A stretch of DNA of 64,000 nucleotides from Chromobacterium subtsugae (GTDB lineage Bacteria; Pseudomonadota; Gammaproteobacteria; Burkholderiales; Chromobacteriaceae): assembly GCF_001676875.1 (NCBI RefSeq), contig NZ_JYKA01000006.1:186001-250000 (forward strand), written 5' to 3'. The position numbers and the translations under genes were made by a program. The notes below the pieces were generated by a model, which did not search any database, was not told the DNA's origin, and saw nothing but the letters and a program-made list of their open reading frames with translations. Position 1 is the first letter of the stretch, and each line of letters starts with the position of its first letter. Shown here piece by piece: positions 56,233 to 64,000 of this stretch.

Positions 56233-56691
56233 TCACATGCCCAGCTCGCGGCGCAGCGCCTCGACATTCTTCTGGCGGTCGGTGACCTCGTCCTGCAGTT
56301 TCTGCACCCGGTCCAGGTATTTCTGGTAGTTGCGCGCCTCGTCGCCCAGGCGGGTGGCCTTGCCGTCGGCCAGCGCCTTCTTGGCGGCATCCAGCGCCTT
56401 CGCCTCGTTGGCCAATTCCTGTTCCAGGATTTTCTTGCGGCCATTGTCGCGCTGCTTCTGGATATTGGCGTCCACGCTGGGGTAGCCGCCGGACGCGGCC
56501 GGCTTGCCGGCGGAGGCGCCGCCGCTCTTGCCGCCGGGGTAGGATGAAAGCGGATTCAGCTTGATCGGCTGCGCGCCGCGGATCGGCACATTGGTGTAGG
56601 TGACGTTGCCGTTGGCGTCCACGTACTTGTAGATGGTGGCCGCCTGGACGCCGCCGCAGGCCAGCAGCAGGAGAAGGGCTAATGTTTTCAT
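56233..56691 (-). CDS. DUF4124 periplasmic coiled-coil protein
   Basis: 152 residues from ATG at 56691; a longer start 36 bases upstream is possible. A signal peptide MKTLALLLLLACGGVQA precedes the DUF4124 core ATIYKYVDANGNVTYTNVP near residue 18. A Gly/Ser/Pro spacer follows and then a Lys/Ala/Glu helix (residues 80-150) typical of a coiled coil. DUF4124 proteins are common next to glnA/ntrB in betaproteobacteria, with unknown function. It lies between glnA and ntrB on the same strand. Confidence 0.85.
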   Translation of the reverse strand: MKTLALLLLLACGGVQAATIYKYVDANGNVTYTNVPIRGAQPIKLNPLSSYPGGKSGGASAGKPAASGGYPSVDANIQKQRDNGRKKILEQELANEAKALDAAKKALADGKATRLGDEARNYQKYLDRVQKLQDEVTDRQKNVEALRRELGM

Positions 56692-56769
56692 CGTCGGAGG
56701 CTGGTTAGAGTGCGCTTCCATGATAAGCAAATCGGCGGTCTGCGTCATATATGCTTGAGGCCGGGGCGC

Positions 56770-56799
56770 AAAAAAACGGCAGCCGAGGCTGCCGTTTTT
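56770..56799 (-). terminator. Terminator after glnA
   Basis: ACGGCAGCC and GGCTGCCGT pair around GAG; the minus-strand product ends in TTTTTT. It separates glnA from the DUF4124 gene. Confidence 0.88.
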
Positions 56800-56819
56800 C
56801 CCGCATGGGCGCTTGGCGC

Positions 56820-58238
56820 TTACAGCGAGTAGTACATCGCGAATTCCACCGGGTGGGTGGTCATGCGGGTCAGGTTGACTTCCTGCATCTTCAGCTCGAT
56901 GTAGGAGTCGATCCAATCGTTGGAGAACACGCCGCCGCGGGTCAGGAACTCGCGGTCCTTGTCCAGCGCCGCCAGGGCTTCGTCCAGGCTGGCGCATACG
57001 GTCGGGATCAGCTTGTCTTCTTCCGGCGGCAGGTCGTACAGGTTCTTGTCGGCCGCGTCGCCCGGGTGGATCTTGTTCTGGATGCCGTCGAGGCCGGCCA
57101 TCAGCAGCGCGGAGAAGCACAGGTACGGGTTGGCCAGCGGATCCGGGAAGCGGGTTTCGATGCGGCGGCCTTTCGGGCTGGCCACGTGCGGGATGCGCAC
57201 CGAGGCGGAGCGGTTCTTGGCCGAATAGGCCAGCTTCACCGGCGCTTCGTAGTGCGGCACCAGGCGTTTGTAGGAGTTGGTGCCCGGGTTGGTGATGGCG
57301 TTCAGCGCCTTGGCGTGCTTGATGATGCCGCCGATGTAGTACAGCGCGGTATCGGACAGGCCGGCGTAGCCGTCGCCGGCGAACAGGTTGACGCCGTCTT
57401 TCCAGATCGATTGGTGCACGTGCATGCCGGAGCCATTGTCGCCGACGATGGGCTTGGGCATGAAGGTGGCGGTCTTGCCGTAGCTGTGGGCGACGTTGTG
57501 CACCACGTATTTCAGGATCTGGGTCCAGTCGGCGCGCTGGGTCAGCGTGCTGAACTTGGTGCCGATTTCGTTCTGGCCAGCGGTGGCCACTTCGTGGTGG
57601 TGCACTTCCACCGGCACGCCCAGCTCTTCCAGCAGCAGCACCATCGCGGAGCGGATGTCTTGCGACGAATCCACCGGCGGCACCGGGAAGTAGCCGCCCT
57701 TGACGCCCGGACGGTGGCCCATGTTGCCGCCTTCGAATTCTTCAGCCGAGGCCCAGGCCGCTTCTTCGGCCTTGATCTTGACGAAGCAGCCGGACATGTC
57801 GGTGCCCCAGGTGATGCTGTCGAAGATGAAGAATTCCGGCTCCGGGCCGAAGTAGGCGGTGTCGCCGACGCCGGAGGCCTTCAGATAGGCTTCGGCGCGC
57901 TTGGCGATGGAGCGCGGGTCGCGGTCGTAGCCCTTGCCGTCGGCCGGGTCGATCACGTCGCAGGACATGAATACGGTCGGCTCGTCGAAGAACGGGTCGA
58001 TGCGGGCGGTGGCCGGGTCGGCCATCAGCAGCATGTCGGATGCCTGGATGCCTTTCCAGCCGGCGATGGAGGAGCCGTCGAAGGCGTGGCCGCGTTCGAA
58101 CCAGGCGTCGGCGTCTTCCAGCAGCACATGGGCCGGGATGGAGACGTGCTGCTCTTTGCCGCGGGTATCGGTAAAGCGCAGATCGACAAATTTGACGTCG
58201 TTTTCTTGGATCAGCTTGACTACGTCGGCTACTGCCAT
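56820..58238 (-). CDS. glnA: Glutamine synthetase type I
   Basis: 472 residues, dodecameric GSI-beta. Latch-loop block [12 protein letters not shown] near residue 54; ATP/Glu site [11 protein letters not shown] near 130; the metal and catalytic blocks [14 protein letters not shown] near 213 and [12 protein letters not shown] near 266; the adenylylation loop is NLYDLPPEE near 398, so GlnE control is expected. AGGAG precedes ATG at 58238. Transcribed from a sigma54 promoter with tandem NtrC sites. Confidence 0.98.
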   Translation of the reverse strand: MAVADVVKLIQENDVKFVDLRFTDTRGKEQHVSIPAHVLLEDADAWFERGHAFDGSSIAGWKGIQASDMLLMADPATARIDPFFDEPTVFMSCDVIDPADGKGYDRDPRSIAKRAEAYLKASGVGDTAYFGPEPEFFIFDSITWGTDMSGCFVKIKAEEAAWASAEEFEGGNMGHRPGVKGGYFPVPPVDSSQDIRSAMVLLLEELGVPVEVHHHEVATAGQNEIGTKFSTLTQRADWTQILKYVVHNVAHSYGKTATFMPKPIVGDNGSGMHVHQSIWKDGVNLFAGDGYAGLSDTALYYIGGIIKHAKALNAITNPGTNSYKRLVPHYEAPVKLAYSAKNRSASVRIPHVASPKGRRIETRFPDPLANPYLCFSALLMAGLDGIQNKIHPGDAADKNLYDLPPEEDKLIPTVCASLDEALAALDKDREFLTRGGVFSNDWIDSYIELKMQEVNLTRMTTHPVEFAMYYSL

Positions 58239-58305
58239 GGTTTATCTCCTGAAAGGCAACGTGCACCCAAGGGCAAGTGCGAAAAAATCGGTACGCCCGG
58301 CTTTA

Positions 58306-58322
58306 AGCAGGAAGCGTGCCAG
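58306..58322 (-). promoter_or_regulatory. Sigma54 promoter of glnA
   Basis: On the minus strand, CTGGCACGCTTCCTGCT matches the -24/-12 consensus with one change in the -12 box (CTGC for TTGC). Predicted start near 58295, 57 bases before the glnA ATG. Confidence 0.88.
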
Positions 58323-58393
58323 CTCCAAAATCGCTGCTGTTGCATTGTGTCATAGGCGGATAGCCTTAGCCAGCCGGCTGGAATGCCGAATTG

Positions 58394-58440
58394 TGAACCA
58401 TCCTGGTGCTGGCTGTTTTGCCATGCACTAACTTGGTGCG
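58394..58440. promoter_or_regulatory. Tandem NtrC sites upstream of glnA
   Basis: TGCACTAACTTGGTGCG (58424-58440) and TGAACCATCCTGGTGCT (58394-58410), centres 30 bases apart, at about -137 and -107 from the predicted start: nearly the geometry of E. coli glnAp2. Confidence 0.88.
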
Positions 58441-58510
58441 AATTGCCAGTCGCGGCGAGTGGGCAGATAATCGGCAACATACGCCATCCTTATTGCAGGA
58501 GGAAAACAGC

Positions 58511-58963
58511 ATGAGCAAAGTGAAGCAGATTCTGCAAACCGCCCATCAGCGCGCCGAGCGCTCCGGTCTGCCCTACAGCGGCGCGCTGCTGCCGGATGAA
58601 GCCTATGAATTGCTGCAGTCCTTGCCCAAGACGGTGCTGCTGGACGTGCGCAGCCATGCCGAATGGCAGTTCGTCGGCACGGTGCCCGGCGCGGTGAACA
58701 TCGAATGGAAAAGCTACCCGGGCATGGCGGCCAACCCCAATTTCCTGGCGCAGCTGACGCATCAGGTGGATCCGGAGGCGGTGCTGCTGGTGATGTGCCG
58801 CTCCGGCGCGCGCTCCGACCAAGTGGCGCGGCTGGCGGCGGCCAACGGCTACAGCGAGGTGTACAACGTGCTGGAAGGCTTCGAGGGCGATCTGGACGCC
58901 AGCGGCCATCGCAACTCTGTCGGCGGCTGGCGCCAGCGCGGCCTGCCCTGGATGCAGGGCTGA
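58511..58963 (+). CDS. Rhodanese-like sulfurtransferase
   Basis: 150 residues from ATG at 58511 with AGGAGG upstream. Single rhodanese domain: LLDVRSHAEWQFVGTVPGAVNIEW near residue 45 (CH2A region) and the active-site loop LVMCRSGARSDQVA near 95 with the catalytic Cys and Arg. The six-residue loop suits sulfur rather than arsenate or phosphate chemistry. It ends NSVGGWRQRGLPW, seen in cytosolic homologues. It diverges from glnA; the NtrC sites lie between them. Confidence 0.88.
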   Translation: MSKVKQILQTAHQRAERSGLPYSGALLPDEAYELLQSLPKTVLLDVRSHAEWQFVGTVPGAVNIEWKSYPGMAANPNFLAQLTHQVDPEAVLLVMCRSGARSDQVARLAAANGYSEVYNVLEGFEGDLDASGHRNSVGGWRQRGLPWMQG

Positions 58964-59059
58964 CAGGATTGACGGCGGCGGTTGAAGTTTGCGGCGTAAC
59001 GCGGCAAAGTGTGGCCTGAACCCGCCGCCGCGCGCGGCGCACATTTTGGAAAGCCGACC

Positions 59060-59881
59060 ATGACCGACCGTTACGCCGTTATCGGCAACCCGATTTCGCA
59101 CAGCCAGTCTCCGTTCATCCATCAGGAGTTCGCCCGGGCCTTGGGCCAGGACATCAGCTATGAAAAGCTGTTCGCCGAACTGGGCGCCTTCCGCCCGCAG
59201 GTGGAGGCCTTCGTCGCCGCGGGCGGCAAGGGTCTCAATATCACGCTGCCGTTCAAGGGCGACGCCTTCCGCTTCGCGCAGGAAGTGACCGAGCGCGCCC
59301 GCGCCGCCGAGGCGGTGAACACGCTGACCTTCCGCGATGGCAAGGTCTACGGCGACAACACCGACGGCGTCGGCCTGGTGCGCGACATCGTGGAAAACCT
59401 GGACTACCCGATCGCCGGCCAGCGCGTGCTGATCCTGGGCGCCGGCGGCGCGGTGCGCGGCGTGCTGGAGCCCATCCTGCAGCAAAAGCCGGCCAGCCTG
59501 ACCATCGCCAACCGCACCGTGATCAAGGCCGAGGCGCTGGCGCACCATTTCGCCCGCTACGGCAAGGTGGAGGCGGTCGGCTACGACGCGCTGGCGGGCC
59601 GCAGCTTCGACATCATCATCAACGCCACCTCCACCAGCCTGAGCAACGAGATGCCGCCGCTGCCGCATGGCGTGTTCACCGCCCGCACCCTGGCATACGA
59701 CATGGTGTACAGCAGCGGCCTGACGCCTTTTCTGCAGCGGGCACAGGGCGAAAACGCCGGCATGCTGGCCGACGGCCTGGGCATGCTGGTGGAGCAGGCG
59801 GCCGAGTCCTTCTCCATCTGGCGCGGGATCCAGCCCGACACCCGCAAGGTGACCAATATGCTGAGGGAAGTGTTAGCCTGA
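59060..59881 (+). CDS. aroE: Shikimate 5-dehydrogenase
   Basis: 273 residues from ATG at 59060 (GGAAAG upstream). NADP-dependent reduction of 3-dehydroshikimate. Shikimate-site residues NPISHSQSPFIH near 10 and NITLPFK near 65 (catalytic Lys), DNTDGVGL near 102 (catalytic Asp), and the NADP loop ILGAGGAVRGV near 131 with ANRT near 155. The stop is two bases before mtgA. Confidence 0.96.
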   Translation: MTDRYAVIGNPISHSQSPFIHQEFARALGQDISYEKLFAELGAFRPQVEAFVAAGGKGLNITLPFKGDAFRFAQEVTERARAAEAVNTLTFRDGKVYGDNTDGVGLVRDIVENLDYPIAGQRVLILGAGGAVRGVLEPILQQKPASLTIANRTVIKAEALAHHFARYGKVEAVGYDALAGRSFDIIINATSTSLSNEMPPLPHGVFTARTLAYDMVYSSGLTPFLQRAQGENAGMLADGLGMLVEQAAESFSIWRGIQPDTRKVTNMLREVLA

Positions 59882-59883
59882 GC

Positions 59884-60570
59884 ATGTCGCGCATCCTGTT
59901 GAAGATCCTGGCGGCCCTGGTGGCCGCTTTTGTGCTGTATAACCTGTGGGTGTTCGGCCATGTCGTCTATTGGCGCGACCACAATCCCAGCGCCAGCTCC
60001 TTCATGAACGAGCGGCTGGCCAAGATGCAGGCCGACGATCCGGACGCCGAATTGAGCCAGCGCTGGGTGCCGTACGCGAAAATCTCGCCGAATCTGAAGC
60101 GGGCGCTGATCGCGTCGGAGGACGCCAGGTTCGTCGACCACGAAGGCTTCGACTGGGACGGCATCGAGGCGGCGTTCGAGAAAAACCTGAAGAAGGGCAA
60201 GATCGTCGCCGGCGGCTCTACCATCAGCCAGCAACTGGCCAAGAACCTGTTCCTGTCCAGCGGCAAGACGCCGTGGCGCAAGCTGGAGGAGGCGCTGATC
60301 ACCATGATGCTGGAAGCGGTGCTGGACAAGCGCCGCATCTATGAGATCTACCTCAACGTGATCGAGTGGGGCGACGGCGTGTTCGGCGCCGAGGCCGCCG
60401 CGCGCTACTACTACCATACCAGCGCGGCCAGGCTGTCCTCGTCCCAGGCCGCCAAGCTGGCGGCGATGGTGCCCAATCCGCGCTATTACGACGCCCACCG
60501 CAACGCGCCGGGCCTGGCGCGGAAGACCCGCATCATCCAGCGGCGCATGGCTTACGTCGAATTGCCCTGA
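59884..60570 (+). CDS. mtgA: Monofunctional peptidoglycan glycosyltransferase
   Basis: 228 residues. One N-terminal membrane anchor (ILLKILAALVAAFVLYNLWVF), then the GT51 domain. Catalytic motif 1 IASEDARFVDHEGFDWDGIE near 76 (Glu), motif 2 GGSTISQQLAKNLFL near 106, motif 3 KLEEALITMMLEAVLDKRRI near 129. It polymerises lipid II glycan strands without a transpeptidase domain. Coupled to aroE. Confidence 0.95.
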   Translation: MSRILLKILAALVAAFVLYNLWVFGHVVYWRDHNPSASSFMNERLAKMQADDPDAELSQRWVPYAKISPNLKRALIASEDARFVDHEGFDWDGIEAAFEKNLKKGKIVAGGSTISQQLAKNLFLSSGKTPWRKLEEALITMMLEAVLDKRRIYEIYLNVIEWGDGVFGAEAAARYYYHTSAARLSSSQAAKLAAMVPNPRYYDAHRNAPGLARKTRIIQRRMAYVELP

Positions 60571-60581
60571 GCCGCGCCGCG

Positions 60582-60603
60582 GCCGGCCCCGGCAGGGGCC
60601 GGC
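60582..60603 (+). terminator. GC hairpin after mtgA, possible terminator
   Basis: GCCGGCCCC and GGGGCCGGC form a perfect 9-bp stem with a GGCA loop, followed nine bases later by TTTT. A weak terminator candidate. Confidence 0.4.
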
Positions 60604-60623
60604 TGGAGCCGATTTTGACGATA

Positions 60624-60632
60624 TGTTACAAT
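60624..60632 (+). promoter_or_regulatory. Extended -10 promoter of mgtE
   Basis: TGTTACAAT is an extended -10 element (TG-N-TACAAT) without a good -35. Transcription would begin near 60639, giving a leader of about 147 bases. Confidence 0.5.
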
Positions 60633-60677
60633 CGCGACTTTCTTTCCGGTTGCCGCGCGCAAGCCGCGGTGAGCGCA

Positions 60678-60731
60678 ATGGACTTACCCAGTTATCCCGT
60701 AATCCAATCCCGTTACACCCTTAGCGAATAA
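60678..60731 (+). CDS. 17-residue leader ORF upstream of mgtE
   Basis: ATG at 60678, GGTGAG four bases before it, product MDLPSYPVIQSRYTLSE, stop at 60729. It lies inside the mgtE leader, 54 bases before the mgtE start. Acidic and proline residues close to the N-terminus recall the leader peptide MgtL of mgtA, where Mg2+ shortage and proline codons affect translation. Just after its stop, CCGCC (60734-60738) and local CGCCC (60760-60764) can each pair with GGGCGG at 60768-60773, beside the mgtE ribosome site. Confidence 0.45.
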   Translation: MDLPSYPVIQSRYTLSE

Positions 60732-60785
60732 GCCCGCCTCACACCGTCTGCACCTTGTGCGCCCTGTGGGCGGAAGGAGACGTGC

Positions 60786-62228
60786 ATGACGGTTGCCTAC
60801 AAGCAACAATCCGCCGATCGTCTGCAAGAAAGCCTGGGCCTGGTGCAAAGCCTGATCGAGCGCCAACGCCAGCTGGAACATCTTGTATCGCGCCAGGACG
60901 CGGCCGAATCCGCGGCCGCCGACGGCCTGGCGCCGCAACATAATCTGACCGAATTGCGCCAGAAGCTGGCGCAGCTGCATCCGGCCGACATCGCCCACAT
61001 CCTGGAGGCGCTGCCGCTGGAGGACCGCCTGCTGGCCTGGGACATGGCCGAGGCCGCCCGCGGCGGCGCCATCCTGCTGGAGGTGTCCGACGCGGTGCGC
61101 GAATCGCTGGTCGAAGTGATGGACCAGGAACGGCTGGTGGCGGCGGTGAGCGGCCTGGAGGCCGACGAGCTGGCCGAACTGGCGCCGGACCTGCCGCGCC
61201 AGGTGGTGTACGAGGTGATGGGACGGTTGGACGAGGAAGAGCGCGGCCAGTTGCAGGCGGTGCTGTCCTACGACGACGACCGCGTCGGCGCGCTGATGGA
61301 TTTCGAGCTGGTGACCATCCGCGCCGATGTCAGCTGCGAAGTGGTGCTGCGCTACCTGCGGCGCTTCGACGAATTGCCGGGCCAGACCGACAAGATCTTC
61401 GTCACCGACGAAGCCGGCCGGCTGAAGGGCGTGCTGTCCATCCGCAAGCTGCTGGTGTCCGACCCCGACGCCGAAGTGGCGCAGGCAATGGCCACCGAGG
61501 TGGTGAGCTTCCACCCCGACGAGGCGGCGCTGGACGCCGCTCTGGCGTTCGAGCGCTACGACTTGGTGACCGCGCCGGTGGTGGACGAGCGCGGCGTGCT
61601 GCTGGGCCGGCTGACGGTGGACGCGATGGTGGACGTGATCCGCGAGGAGTCCGACAGCGAAGTGCGGAACCTGGCCGGCCTGAAGGAAGAGGAAGACCTG
61701 TTCGCGCCGGTGATGGATTCGGTGAAGAACCGCTGGTCGTGGCTGGCGATCAATCTTTGCACCGCCTTCTTCGCCTCGCGGGTGATAGGCGCGTTCGAGC
61801 ACTCCATCGCGCAGTTGGTGGCGCTGGCGGCCTTGATGCCCATCGTCGCCGGCATCGGCGGCAACTCCGGCAACCAGACCATCACCATGATCGTGCGCGC
61901 GCTGGCGATGGGCCAGATGCGGATGGGCCAGACCGGCCGGCTGTGGCGCAAGGAGCTGGGCGTCAGCGTGATCAACGGCATGGTGTGGGGCAGCGTGATC
62001 GGCGCCATCGCCTGGCTGCTGTACGGCAGCGCCTCGCTGGGACTGGTGATGCTGGCGGCGATGACGTTGAACCTGATGTTGGCCGCCACCATGGGGGTGA
62101 TGATTCCGACGCTGATGCAGAAGCTGGGCAAGGACCCGGCGCTGGGTTCCAGCGTGCTGATCACCGCCTGCACCGATTCCGGCGGCTTCCTGATTTTCCT
62201 CGGCCTCGCCACGCTATTCCTATTGTAG
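60786..62228 (+). CDS. mgtE: Magnesium transporter MgtE
   Basis: 480 residues. Cytosolic N domain (LHPADIAHILEALPLEDRLLAW near residue 66), paired CBS domains (LMDFELVTIRADVSCEVVLRYLR near 165; VVSFHPDEAALDAALAFERYDLVTAPVVDE near 237), a plug helix, then five membrane helices. The channel signature GIGGNSGNQTITMIVRALAMG near 355 is complete. The channel is Mg2+-gated through the CBS region. GGAAGGAG precedes the start. A leader ORF lies in its mRNA leader. Confidence 0.95.
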   Translation: MTVAYKQQSADRLQESLGLVQSLIERQRQLEHLVSRQDAAESAAADGLAPQHNLTELRQKLAQLHPADIAHILEALPLEDRLLAWDMAEAARGGAILLEVSDAVRESLVEVMDQERLVAAVSGLEADELAELAPDLPRQVVYEVMGRLDEEERGQLQAVLSYDDDRVGALMDFELVTIRADVSCEVVLRYLRRFDELPGQTDKIFVTDEAGRLKGVLSIRKLLVSDPDAEVAQAMATEVVSFHPDEAALDAALAFERYDLVTAPVVDERGVLLGRLTVDAMVDVIREESDSEVRNLAGLKEEEDLFAPVMDSVKNRWSWLAINLCTAFFASRVIGAFEHSIAQLVALAALMPIVAGIGGNSGNQTITMIVRALAMGQMRMGQTGRLWRKELGVSVINGMVWGSVIGAIAWLLYGSASLGLVMLAAMTLNLMLAATMGVMIPTLMQKLGKDPALGSSVLITACTDSGGFLIFLGLATLFLL

Positions 62229-62232
62229 ATAC

Positions 62233-63057
62233 ATGATGCTGACTATCGAACAGGCGCTGCGCCGCCACTCCCTGCCGCGGCTGGAAAGCCGCATGCTGCT
62301 GATGCGCGTCTGGCCCGGCCTGACGCATGCCGCCATCGTCGGCCACCCGGAACGCGAGCTGGCCGCCGATATCGCCGCGGCTTTCGACGCGCTGGCCGCG
62401 CGCCGGCTGGCCGGCGAGCCTATGGCCTATCTGATTGGCGCGCGCGAATTCTACGGCCGCGATTTCCAGGTGAGTCCGGCGGTGCTGATCCCGCGGCCGG
62501 AAACCGAACATTTGATCGAGCTGGCGCTGGCCCGCGTCGATCCAGCCGCTCCGGCGCGGGCGGTGGATCTGGGCACCGGCAGCGGCATCATCGCCGTCAC
62601 GCTGGCGCTGGAAGCGCCGGGCTGGTCGGTGGGGGCGGTCGATGTCTCCGCCGACGCGCTGGCTGTCGCGCGCGGCAATGCCGATGCGCTGGCTGCCCGC
62701 GTCGATTTCCGGCTGGGCAGCTGGTTCGCCCCGCTGGACGCCGACGCTCGCTTCGATTTGATCGTGTCCAATCCGCCGTATATCGAGCGCGGCGACCATC
62801 ATCTGGCCGAAGGCGACCTGCGCTTCGAACCGCGCGGCGCGCTGACCGACGAGGCCGACGGCCTGGCCTGCCTGCGCGAGATCGCCGCCGGCGCGCCGGC
62901 GCGGCTGGCCGACGGCGGCTGGCTGATGGTCGAGCACGGCTACGATCAGGGCGAGGCGGTGAGGGCGCTGTTTGCCGACTCTGGTTTGAGCCAGGTGGAA
63001 ACCATCCGCGACCTGGCCGGCCAGGACCGCGTCACCATCGGGCGCAAAGCGGGCTGA
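62233..63057 (+). CDS. prmC: Release factor glutamine methyltransferase
   Basis: 274 residues. Methylates Gln of the GGQ motif of RF1/RF2. REFYGRDFQVSPAVLIPRPETE near residue 71, SAM loop VDLGTGSGIIAVTLA near 114, and catalytic NPPYIERGDHHL near 179. ATG at 62233 (or 62236) lies four bases after the mgtE stop, without a strong ribosome site, so coupling is likely. Usually linked to prfA, which is not in this window. Confidence 0.95.
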   Translation: MMLTIEQALRRHSLPRLESRMLLMRVWPGLTHAAIVGHPERELAADIAAAFDALAARRLAGEPMAYLIGAREFYGRDFQVSPAVLIPRPETEHLIELALARVDPAAPARAVDLGTGSGIIAVTLALEAPGWSVGAVDVSADALAVARGNADALAARVDFRLGSWFAPLDADARFDLIVSNPPYIERGDHHLAEGDLRFEPRGALTDEADGLACLREIAAGAPARLADGGWLMVEHGYDQGEAVRALFADSGLSQVETIRDLAGQDRVTIGRKAG

Positions 63058-63060
63058 GCG

Positions 63061-63810
63061 ATGTCGCCGCGATGGAAATCCTGCTGGCCCGCGTGGCTGC
63101 TGACGCCGCCGATCGCCTGCCTCGCGCTGTGGCCGGAGGCCAACCGGCAATTGTTTCTGGCGCTCCATCCCTGGCTGCAGCAGCTGCCCGCGCCGTTTTG
63201 GCGTTTCGCCAGCGTGTTCGGCGATTGGCCGACGGTGCTGGCCTTGCTGCTCGCGCTGAGCTGGCGCGCGCCGCAACGGCTGCCGGCGCTGCTGGCGGGC
63301 AGCGTCGCCGCCATCGTGCTGGCGGTGGCGCTCAAGGCCGGCTTCGCGGTGCCCAGGCCGCCGCTGGTGCTGCCGCCGGGGGCGGTGGATTTGCTGGACC
63401 GTCTGCCGGGCAACGGCTCTTTCCCATCCGGCCACGCGATGGCGGCGGCGGCGCTGGCCACCTTCGCCCGGCATGGCGCGAGGTGGGGCTGGGCCGCGGC
63501 CTGGTGTCTATTGGCGGCGGCGGTGCTGCTGTCGCGCATCGCCATCGGCGTGCATTGGCCGCTGGACCTGTTGGCCGGCGCCTTGCTGGGCTGGGCGACG
63601 ATGCGGCTGGCGCTGCGCCACGCTTGGCCCGGCGGCTGGGCGCGCGACATCACCCGGACCGCCTGGATGATCCTGCTGGTGCTGTTGGCCGGCTCGCTGG
63701 CCTGGCAATTGGGACATCACGGAGTGTTCGCCGAGTACTGGCTGCGGGTGGCGATCGGGGCCGCCGTGCTGCTGTGGGGATTTGTCAGGCTGGGCCGCTC
63801 GGGCCACTAG
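63061..63810 (+). CDS. PAP2-family membrane phosphatase
   Basis: 249 residues, six or more membrane spans. The three PAP2 motifs are seen: KAGFAVPRP near residue 97 (KX6RP), FPSGHAMAA near 121 (PSGH) and SRIAIGVHWPLDLLAG near 158 (SRX5HX3D). Acts on undecaprenyl pyrophosphate, phosphatidic acid or lipid A phosphates; the choice cannot be made here. It starts three bases after prmC. A terminator follows. Confidence 0.87.
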   Translation: MSPRWKSCWPAWLLTPPIACLALWPEANRQLFLALHPWLQQLPAPFWRFASVFGDWPTVLALLLALSWRAPQRLPALLAGSVAAIVLAVALKAGFAVPRPPLVLPPGAVDLLDRLPGNGSFPSGHAMAAAALATFARHGARWGWAAAWCLLAAAVLLSRIAIGVHWPLDLLAGALLGWATMRLALRHAWPGGWARDITRTAWMILLVLLAGSLAWQLGHHGVFAEYWLRVAIGAAVLLWGFVRLGRSGH

Positions 63811-63818
63811 AAAAGACA

Positions 63819-63842
63819 AGGGCGGGCCTCCGGGCCCGCCCT
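63819..63842. terminator. Terminator between the PAP2 gene and slyD
   Basis: AGGGCGGGCC pairs with GGCCCGCCCT around TCCG; the minus-strand side continues TGTCTTTTC, so it mainly serves slyD. Confidence 0.72.
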
Positions 63843-63878
63843 GGGGCGGCTATGGCGTTTCATGCCGCCCGCGGCGCA

Positions 63879-64000
63879 TCAATGATGATGGCCGTGTTCG
63901 CCGTGGGCGTGGCCATGGCTGATTTCTTCGGCGGAGGCGGCGCGGACTTCCACCACCTTGGCGGCGAAGCGGATGCTCTGGCCGGCCAGCGGGTGGTTGG
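63879..64000 (-). CDS. slyD: FKBP-type peptidyl-prolyl isomerase SlyD, C-terminal fragment
   Basis: The last 40 residues of a gene that continues past the right edge. NHPLAGQSIRFAAKVVEVR is the end of the FKBP/IF domain (NHPLAG is family-diagnostic), followed by ASAEEISHGHAHGEHGHHH, a His-rich metal-binding tail as in SlyD. Such proteins fold clients and store nickel for hydrogenase or urease. Confidence 0.9.
   Translation of the reverse strand, partial: NHPLAGQSIRFAAKVVEVRAASAEEISHGHAHGEHGHHH

Overview
This 64 kb window looks like core chromosome of a GC-rich betaproteobacterium of the order Neisseriales, most likely Chromobacterium or a close relative. The evidence is the rpsF-priB-rpsR-rplI order, the ubiCA, metE/metR and hda/purM arrangements, a MutT-ThiE fusion, strong G/C third-position bias and many long antisense shadow ORFs. 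I see no rRNA, tRNA, CRISPR, prophage or transposon. The genus is an inference from gene content, not from a database search.

Layout. 1-4.7 kb: start of mutS, glycerate kinase, then a GbsR/MarR-like regulator with a cyanide-insensitive-type cytochrome bd oxidase (cydAB). 4.7-9.8 kb: a complete ugpBAECQ glycerol-3-phosphate operon behind an 11-bp-periodic Pho box. 9.8-19.5 kb: a periplasmic binding protein, an Na+/alanine symporter with a structured leader, a chemoreceptor, hemN and fnr diverging around an FNR box, DUF1853, trmJ and suhB. 19.6-22.3 kb: a copper module (CsoR-type operator, multicopper oxidase, csoR), an AT-richer orphan gene and a BamE-like small protein. 22.3-23.9 kb: the rpsF ribosomal operon. 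23.9-32.1 kb is the most accessory part: a MarR-GNAT fusion with twin palindromes, a C4-dicarboxylate carrier, a sigma54/NtrC-controlled small RNA, several small enzymes and regulators, three tandem GNAT genes, and two paralogous secreted peptides flanking a LysR gene. 32.2-41.4 kb: upp-unknown-uraA, grxD, a ClC antiporter, an RNA methyltransferase, DUF3108, purN and purM. 41.4-53.5 kb: hda, a HAD phosphatase, a DUF815 ATPase, mutT-thiE, ubiCA, lrgAB, sixA, metE/metR. 53.6-58.5 kb: the nitrogen locus ntrB-ntrC, a DUF4124 gene and glnA. 58.5-64 kb: rhodanese, aroE, mtgA, mgtE with a leader ORF, prmC, a PAP2 phosphatase and the end of slyD.

How the parts connect. The strongest theme is nitrogen control. 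The window encodes NtrB, NtrC and glutamine synthetase, and I find three NtrC/sigma54 promoters: glnA (tandem NtrC sites 30 bp apart), ntrBC (one site), and an intergenic transcript near 26.84 kb that has no convincing protein, is preceded by tandem NtrC sites 31 bp apart and a near-perfect -24/-12 element, and ends in a 14-bp hairpin terminator. This last unit is the best candidate for an undescribed system: a nitrogen-starvation small RNA, analogous in control logic (not shown to be homologous) to NrsZ of Pseudomonas aeruginosa.

Other regulatory themes are oxygen (FNR boxes at cyd and hemN/fnr), phosphate (Pho box at ugp), copper (CsoR operator) and RNA-based leaders: a four-hairpin leader before the alanine symporter that can sequester its own Shine-Dalgarno, a terminator-like attenuator before upp, and a 17-codon leader ORF before mgtE.
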